Shown here in pieces: positions 30,632 to 34,262 of a stretch of 34,262 nt of DNA (its first letter is position 1; the number at the start of each line of letters is the position of its first letter). A program made the position numbers and the translations under genes. Where the stretch lies: the NCBI GenBank assembly GCA_016187515.1, contig JACPJN010000006.1:321556-355817 (forward strand). The letters are read 5' to 3'. The notes under the pieces are model-generated. The model did no database searches and had not been told where the DNA came from. It worked only from the letters and a program-made list of their open reading frames with translations. The stretch comes from Candidatus Uhrbacteria bacterium. Its GTDB lineage: Bacteria > Patescibacteriota > Patescibacteriia > GWA2-47-26.

Positions 30632-31825
30632 CTACACAAGCCCGGCAAGAAATTTGTCCGCGCTTATCACGCGCACCCCCTGTTTCAGAAAATCAAGTCC
30701 GGAGGTCTCCACCACTTGATAAAGATAAGGAATCTTTAATTTATTTCCAAAATAGAGAAGCGGAGCATGAATATCAGCGTCTGACTGTTTTACCTCTACC
30801 GCAAACCAGGGCCTCTTATCGAGAGTAACGAGAAAATCTACTTCATGTCCCGCGCGGTCTCTTAAAAAGTGTAACTCGGTTCTATATCCTTGCGCATCAT
30901 ACAAAAAGTGGACTATCTTTAGAAGATGAGACGCGACTAAATTTTCAAAGCGGCGTGCCGAATCTTTCACCTGCGACCAGTCCCACAAATATAGTTTTGG
31001 TTCTTTGCGCAAGGATTTAATTTTTGTGGATGCAAATGGATAAATTCGGAAATGATAGTAAAAGCGTTCCAAAACATCCACCCATAGCGCCACGGTTTTA
31101 TGGGTGACGAGAAGATCCTCGCGGAGCGCATTGAGTGAAAAAAGCGACCCCACTTTTTCGGGAAGCAGGTCCGCAAGTATTTGCAGAGATGATAGATCGC
31201 GCACAGATTCAAGATCGCGAATGTCTTCCTTGATGAGGCGGACAAGTCGGTCATTGTGAAAGCGGCGGAGCAAGTGCGAATCTTTGGTAAGAAACGGTTC
31301 CGGGAAACCGCCGAATTCAAGGAGCGTGTGCAAGATTTCATTCGCCCGCGGCGCAACGGGTTGGAAGATCAGTGTGGTATCTATGGATACGCTAGGCATT
31401 GTTAATGCTGTATCGTCGCCGAGCGCTTCGGCAAGGGAAAAAGGGTGCAGGCGATAATAATGATAGCGCCCCATAAGCGAATCTCCGCCACGTCTATACA
31501 AATCAAGGCGCGCGCTTCCGGTTACCAAAATATGCAAGTCATCCGCCTTGGTGTCAAATATTCCTTTAATGTGATTTTTCCATTTTGTATACTTGTGCAA
31601 TTCATCAAAAACAATCAGCGCCGGGCCATGTCCGAAGCGCATGGAAAGTATACTTTTTTTCCCTGCTGGATCATCCCAGTTAAAAATGCGATAGGCGGGA
31701 TATTCTTTCTGTCCAATAAGCCGGGCAAGAGTGGTCTTACCGACTTGGCGTGGTCCGCCAATAAACACCATTTTACGCGTAAGGTCTTCTCGTATTGAGG
31801 TATGTAGATAACGGTCTTGGATCAT
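30632..31825 (-). CDS. AAA family ATPase with DUF4143
   Basis: 397 residues. Walker A GGPRQVGKTTLA (about 23-34), Walker B ALIVFDELHK, and sensor-like HILVTGSARLDLYRRGGDSLMGR. The second half is DUF4143, a restriction-endonuclease-like fold with a terminal nuclease-like core (ELHFLRDRAGHEVDFLV, then WFAVEVKQSD), i.e. the D..ExK pattern. Function is unknown; such ATPases are abundant in mobile and defence contexts. I start at 31825 because the longer frame runs through the -10 box and a duplicated rmuC fragment. Controlled by a strong promoter with two operator-like palindromes. Confidence 0.9.
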   Translation of the reverse strand: MIQDRYLHTSIREDLTRKMVFIGGPRQVGKTTLARLIGQKEYPAYRIFNWDDPAGKKSILSMRFGHGPALIVFDELHKYTKWKNHIKGIFDTKADDLHILVTGSARLDLYRRGGDSLMGRYHYYRLHPFSLAEALGDDTALTMPSVSIDTTLIFQPVAPRANEILHTLLEFGGFPEPFLTKDSHLLRRFHNDRLVRLIKEDIRDLESVRDLSSLQILADLLPEKVGSLFSLNALREDLLVTHKTVALWVDVLERFYYHFRIYPFASTKIKSLRKEPKLYLWDWSQVKDSARRFENLVASHLLKIVHFLYDAQGYRTELHFLRDRAGHEVDFLVTLDKRPWFAVEVKQSDADIHAPLLYFGNKLKIPYLYQVVETSGLDFLKQGVRVISADKFLAGLV

Positions 31826-31856
31826 ATCAAATGGGCCAATAATCACCCCCGTACAC

Positions 31857-31885
31857 ATTCTACCATAGTAGAAAAATGTTGTCAA
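31857..31885 (-). promoter_or_regulatory. Promoter of the DUF4143 ATPase gene
   Basis: On the minus strand, TTGACA (31885-31880), a 17-bp spacer and TAGAAT (31862-31857). The transcript should start near 31850. Confidence 0.8.
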
Positions 31886-31911
31886 CCTTTTTCTACTTGG
31901 GTAGAAAAAGG
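31858..31911. promoter_or_regulatory. Two TTCTAC-N4-GTAGAA operator-like palindromes
   Basis: Box 1 at 31858-31873 overlaps the -10 box. Box 2 at 31886-31911 has 11-bp arms (CCTTTTTCTAC, complement) around TTGG and abuts the -35. The shared core is TTCTAC-N4-GTAGAA. Confidence 0.7.
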
Positions 31912-31934
31912 TAAGGAGGCCTTTTTGCGGATTT

Positions 31935-32093
31935 ACCGGCGGCAGCGGGAGGTTGCCGCTGTCCCCCTCGAGCTGTCCGGGCGCGGCGCACATTCGTGCG
32001 AGATCCTTCGCTTTCGCTCAAGTTGACACTTGCGTCTGGAGCCGCAAGTGTCAACTTGTCTTGAAACCGATCCAGGCGTTTGACGCTGTCGTC
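31935..32093 (-). pseudogene. Duplicated 3' end of rmuC, interrupted by a hairpin insert
   Basis: Two blocks nearly match the end of rmuC at 32735-32835. The block around GCGGGAGGTTGCCG and CTCGAGCTGTCCGGGCGCGG differs by about three bases; the block CTTGTCTTGAAACCGATCC differs by about three in 40. Between them sits a 60-70-bp insert with a GCGAGATCCTTCGC repeat and a 16-bp-arm hairpin (CAAGTTGACACTTGCG). It encodes no intact protein. The stop codon of the PIN gene lies at its edge. Confidence 0.8.
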
Positions 32094-32520
32094 AACCCTC
32101 CACTACCGCAATCAAGACCTCCGGCGTAACGCGCTGGATTTCTTTGATGCGGTCAAAATCGGTATCGTAAGAGATGAGCTGCATAACGCCGGCAGAAATA
32201 GCGGCTGCCGCATGGAGGAGATCGCGGCCTTCCAGCATTGGGTAGCTTTCCGCAAGCACCCGAAAACGCGCAAGCTCGGCATGCGCGATGGGTAGTACAA
32301 CATCAAGAAGGGTAAATGCCTGGTCAAAAATATGAAGCGCCTCCTTAAGGCGCTTCCCGCGTTGTCCCACATAGATAATTTCTTGGAATGTTTCAGTGGA
32401 GGTAACACCCGTAATCTTTCCCTCCACAACAAATTCGAGTACTTTCGCGGCAACCGCATGAAACTCACTTTGCGGATCGGCCGCATAAAGAAAGATGTTC
32501 GTGTCGAGGTAGTAATTCAT
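32092..32520 (-). CDS. vapC: PIN-domain toxin (VapC family)
   Basis: 142 residues. PIN ribonuclease fold with acidic residues in place: Asp in YYLDTNIFLYA, Glu in TFQEI, Asp in GRDLLHAA, and SYDTDFDRI near the end. VapC toxins cleave tRNA or rRNA and are neutralised by the upstream-encoded partner, whose gene overlaps by 4 bp (ATGA). The stop TGA falls on the junction with the duplicated rmuC fragment, so the original C-terminus may have been altered by the insertion event. Confidence 0.88.
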   Translation of the reverse strand: MNYYLDTNIFLYAADPQSEFHAVAAKVLEFVVEGKITGVTSTETFQEIIYVGQRGKRLKEALHIFDQAFTLLDVVLPIAHAELARFRVLAESYPMLEGRDLLHAAAAISAGVMQLISYDTDFDRIKEIQRVTPEVLIAVVEG

Positions 32521-32684
32521 GGGTGCGGATGGTGTGCCTCGTGGAGGAGTTTTGCCAGTGTCTCGCGGCTGGGTACGCGAAATCCGCTCTGGCGCAGGGC
32601 CTTAAGAGCAGCACGCTTGCGCTCACGCACAATCTCAACTGCATGCTTGAGTTGATTTTTTTCTCGTTCCTGTATGAGTTGCAT
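32517..32684 (-). CDS. Putative antitoxin partner of the PIN toxin
   Basis: 55 residues, highly charged and helical (QLIQEREKNQLKHAVEIVRER), with a C-terminal region that could wrap the toxin. The ATG at 32684 is preferred to a GTG six codons earlier, which overlaps the -10 box. The promoter TTGACT-17-TAAAAT puts the transcript start within two bases of the ATG, so a leaderless mRNA is likely. No known DNA-binding fold is recognised, so the antitoxin call rests on position, size and overlap. Confidence 0.7.
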   Translation of the reverse strand: MQLIQEREKNQLKHAVEIVRERKRAALKALRQSGFRVPSRETLAKLLHEAHHPHP

Positions 32685-32692
32685 ATGCAGAT

Positions 32693-32721
32693 ATTTTACC
32701 ACGCCGCGCTAGAGCAGTCAA
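32693..32721 (-). promoter_or_regulatory. Promoter of the toxin-antitoxin pair
   Basis: On the minus strand, TTGACT (32721-32716), a 17-bp spacer and TAAAAT (32698-32693). It lies against the rmuC stop codon at 32725. Confidence 0.7.
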
Positions 32722-32724
32722 TTT

Positions 32725-33798
32725 TTATGCATTCACCGGCGGAAGCGGGAGGTTGCCGTTTTCCCCCTCGAGCTGTCCGGGCGCGGCGGTAACTAACTTG
32801 TCTTGAAACCGATCCAGGCGCTTAACACTGTCGTCGTAGGAATTTTTGGCGCGGGTTAAGTGCGTGCCGACCAGCTCAAAATCGGATTTGAATTTATTAA
32901 GATCGCCGGAAAGGCGCGCGAGGTTTTTCAAAATGTCCGCGGCGCTGCGTTCGACTTGCATGCCGCGCAGGCCCATGAGAATCGCTTGCAGGTAGACGTA
33001 AAAACTATTTGGCGAAACCGGAATAACGCGGCGATCATAGGCATAGTGCATGAGGGAGTGCTCATCATCCCCTTTCAGGATGGTTTCGTAGTAAACGTTT
33101 TCCGCCGGAATATACATCAGCGCGAAATCAAACGTGCTTTCATCCGGCAGAATGTAAAGCTTGGCGATTTTGTCAATGTGTTTTTTAACATCATTGATAA
33201 ATTGCTTACGAAAACGTGTTTTCTCATCTTCCCCCTCTGTTTCAAGCATTTTCTTAAAATTTTCAAGAGGAAATTTCGAGTCCACCGGAACGAGTTTGTC
33301 ATCGCGCAGCTTTACCACGGCATCCACCGCTTCCCCGCTTTTGAACCGGTATTGAAGTTTATAATGCGCCGGCGGCAAAATCTGCGCCAGCAAGTCGCCG
33401 AGAAATAACTCGCCCAGGCCGCCGCGAAGTTTAGGCGCGCGCAAGATCTCTTGCAGCGAGGAAATATCTTTGCCTACCGAGAATACTTGTTTAGTGGCTT
33501 CGCCAAGTTCACCAAGTTTGTGCTGTAGCAGGCCAACCACTTTGGAAGCATTGTCCAGCCGCTCACCCACGGTTTTATTCGAGCCGTAAATGGCCTCCAT
33601 GTTCTCTTTTAGGCGGTCATTTACCTGCCGGGTGACGGTATTAAGCTGATCAAGCAAGGTGCGATTAAGATTATCCAAGCGCTGCTCCAGAAGCATTACC
33701 CCCTCGCCCTTGCCAGAACCCCGTTTTAGCAGGTACACTACGAGGCCCAGAAGAATCAGGATGACTAGGGCAAGGATGGCTAGAAGCGTGGTGGACAT
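32725..33798 (-). CDS. rmuC: RmuC family protein (DNA recombination protein)
   Basis: 357 residues. One N-terminal membrane span (about 3-25) and a coiled coil (about 35-115) precede the RmuC core, a nuclease-like fold (LRGGLGELFLGDLLAQILP, VDAVVKLRDDKLVPVDSKFPLENF, DFALMYIPAENVYYE). RmuC proteins limit inversions at short inverted repeats in E. coli, notable in this repeat-rich genome. The start at 33798 fits the TATACT box at 33812-33807, giving a leaderless mRNA. Its last 35 or so codons are duplicated at 31935-32093. Confidence 0.93.
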   Translation of the reverse strand: MSTTLLAILALVILILLGLVVYLLKRGSGKGEGVMLLEQRLDNLNRTLLDQLNTVTRQVNDRLKENMEAIYGSNKTVGERLDNASKVVGLLQHKLGELGEATKQVFSVGKDISSLQEILRAPKLRGGLGELFLGDLLAQILPPAHYKLQYRFKSGEAVDAVVKLRDDKLVPVDSKFPLENFKKMLETEGEDEKTRFRKQFINDVKKHIDKIAKLYILPDESTFDFALMYIPAENVYYETILKGDDEHSLMHYAYDRRVIPVSPNSFYVYLQAILMGLRGMQVERSAADILKNLARLSGDLNKFKSDFELVGTHLTRAKNSYDDSVKRLDRFQDKLVTAAPGQLEGENGNLPLPPVNA

Positions 33799-33806
33799 AG
33801 TGTCGT

Positions 33807-33838
33807 AGTATACCATAAAGATAAGGAATTGTGGATAA
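33807..33838 (-). promoter_or_regulatory. rmuC promoter with a perfect DnaA box over the -35
   Basis: TATACT (33812-33807) is 17 bp from TCCACA (33835-33830), which is part of TTATCCACA (33838-33830), the consensus DnaA box. Confidence 0.6.
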
Positions 33839-33868
33839 CTTCCTTGAAAACCCGACAAAAACACGATA

Positions 33869-33919
33869 TTCTGTATCCAGCGATACAGAAAATGCCAAAA
33901 TGTCGGCATACCGACATTT
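33869..33919. promoter_or_regulatory. Two tandem 9-4-9 palindromes
   Basis: TTCTGTATC-CAGC-GATACAGAA (33869-33890) and AAATGTCGG-CATA-CCGACATTT (33898-33919). Same geometry, different sequence, placed between rmuC and tRNA-Arg. Confidence 0.55.
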
Positions 33920-33934
33920 CGTTAGTTCACCTAA

Positions 33935-34006
33935 GCCCCTGTAGTTCAATGGATAGAACAGATCCGTCCTAAGGATAAAATGGGGGTCCGATTCCCTCCG
34001 GGGGCA
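33935..34006 (+). tRNA. tRNA-Arg (CCT)
   Basis: Acceptor GCCCCTG/CGGGGGC with one G-U pair, D arm GTTC/GAAC, anticodon loop GTCCTAA with anticodon CCT, T loop TCCGATT. CCA is not encoded. Confidence 0.9.
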
Positions 34007-34022
34007 GATCGCAAAAATTTAC

Positions 34023-34096
34023 GGGCCTATCGTATAGTGGTAATACATCGCATTCGCATTGCGGAGACTCGGGTTCGATTCCCGATAGGTCCACCA
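34023..34096 (+). tRNA. tRNA-Ala (CGC)
   Basis: Acceptor GGGCCTA/TAGGTCC with the Ala identity pair G3-U70, anticodon loop TTCGCAT (CGC), T arm CGGG-TTCGATT-CCCG, CCA encoded. Sixteen bases after tRNA-Arg. Confidence 0.93.
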
Positions 34097-34140
34097 CGTA
34101 CAAAATTGGGTACACCGTAAGTTGTAAGAAATCGCCGCGT

Positions 34141-34178
34141 TGTTCACACTTTACCATTCTTGGGATAAAGTGGGAACA
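34141..34178. repeat. Probable IS end with inverted arms
   Basis: TGTTCACACTTTA and TAAAGTGGGAACA (one mismatch) lie head to head just before the transposase-like ATG, as in the TGT-starting ends of IS481-type elements. Confidence 0.5.
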
Positions 34179-34180
34179 CT

Positions 34181-34262
34181 ATGACAATTCATAAATCTAC
34201 ACGGCTCACCCCCATTCAAAGAAAGGAGATCGCCGATCGTTATTTTCATAGAAGGGTCCGCA
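34181..34262 (+). CDS. IS481-family transposase, N-terminal fragment (3' cut by window)
   Basis: 27 codons are visible: MTIHKSTRLTPIQRKEIADR and on. The HKxxRLTPxQRKE pattern is the usual beginning of IS481 transposases, before the helix-turn-helix. Whether the rest is intact lies outside the window. Confidence 0.65.
   Translation, partial: MTIHKSTRLTPIQRKEIADRYFHRRVR

Noticed and set aside
31826-31993. N-terminal extension of the DUF4143 ATPase
   Set aside because: It is the duplicated rmuC C-terminus plus promoter DNA read in frame by chance.

Overview
The window looks like a core chromosomal segment, probably next to the replication origin, of a Candidate Phyla Radiation (Patescibacteria) bacterium, most likely of the Parcubacteria type. 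This assignment is an inference. It rests on the short genes, the many small membrane and secreted orphans, a TRM11-like methyltransferase, TrmB-type and DUF4143 proteins, a tiny stand-alone GIY-YIG protein, and many short repeats lying in frame inside essential genes.

Layout. 1-1158: 3' part of leuS. 1160-2920: a GC-rich stretch with two strong promoters, a structured leader ending in a tRNA-like fold, two small orphan genes, a hairpin array, and an independent ncRNA-like transcript with its own terminator. 2967-3806: patatin-like phospholipase. 3876-7498: ftsK, a small membrane-anchored protein, recA. 7501-9824 (minus): efp, a small membrane protein and epmA, an EF-P lysylation neighbourhood. 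9953-11247 (minus): rpsF-ssb-rpsR operon. 11315-12661: TRM11-like methyltransferase. 12726-15354: small membrane protein, ychF, HAD phosphatase, DUF378 protein. 15482-15865: tRNA-Ala carrying an insertion-like GIY-YIG element at its 5' end. 16602-19966: tRNA-Cys, an M24 peptidase, a bifunctional penicillin-binding protein. 20002-24919: the classic origin block, dnaN and dnaA (minus) divergent from rpmH-rnpA-yidD and then holA. 25035-28553: three secreted or membrane-anchored orphan proteins interleaved with a TrmB-like regulator that has a clear operator. 28807-30470: receiver-domain protein, a small protein, rpsT. 30632-33798 (minus): DUF4143 ATPase with paired operators, a PIN toxin-antitoxin pair wedged between rmuC and a duplicated rmuC 3' end. 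33935-34262: tRNA-Arg, tRNA-Ala and the start of an IS481-like transposase.

Regulation. Many promoters match TTGACA-17-TATAAT closely. Most housekeeping genes have no Shine-Dalgarno sequence, and several have a -10 box so close to the ATG that the mRNA should be leaderless. The accessory genes (patatin, small membrane and secreted proteins, HAD, the GC-rich orphans) carry strong AAGGAGG-type sites.

Most interesting points: the 300-bp GIY-YIG element with 19-bp inverted repeats and a 10-bp direct repeat of the tRNA-Ala 5' end; at least five unrelated families of short repeats embedded in frame in leuS, epmA, the TRM11-like gene, ychF and holA; the toxin-antitoxin insertion that duplicated the 3' end of rmuC; and the tRNA-like leader and the ncRNA near the left end. 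All calls are by eye; no search or folding program was run.
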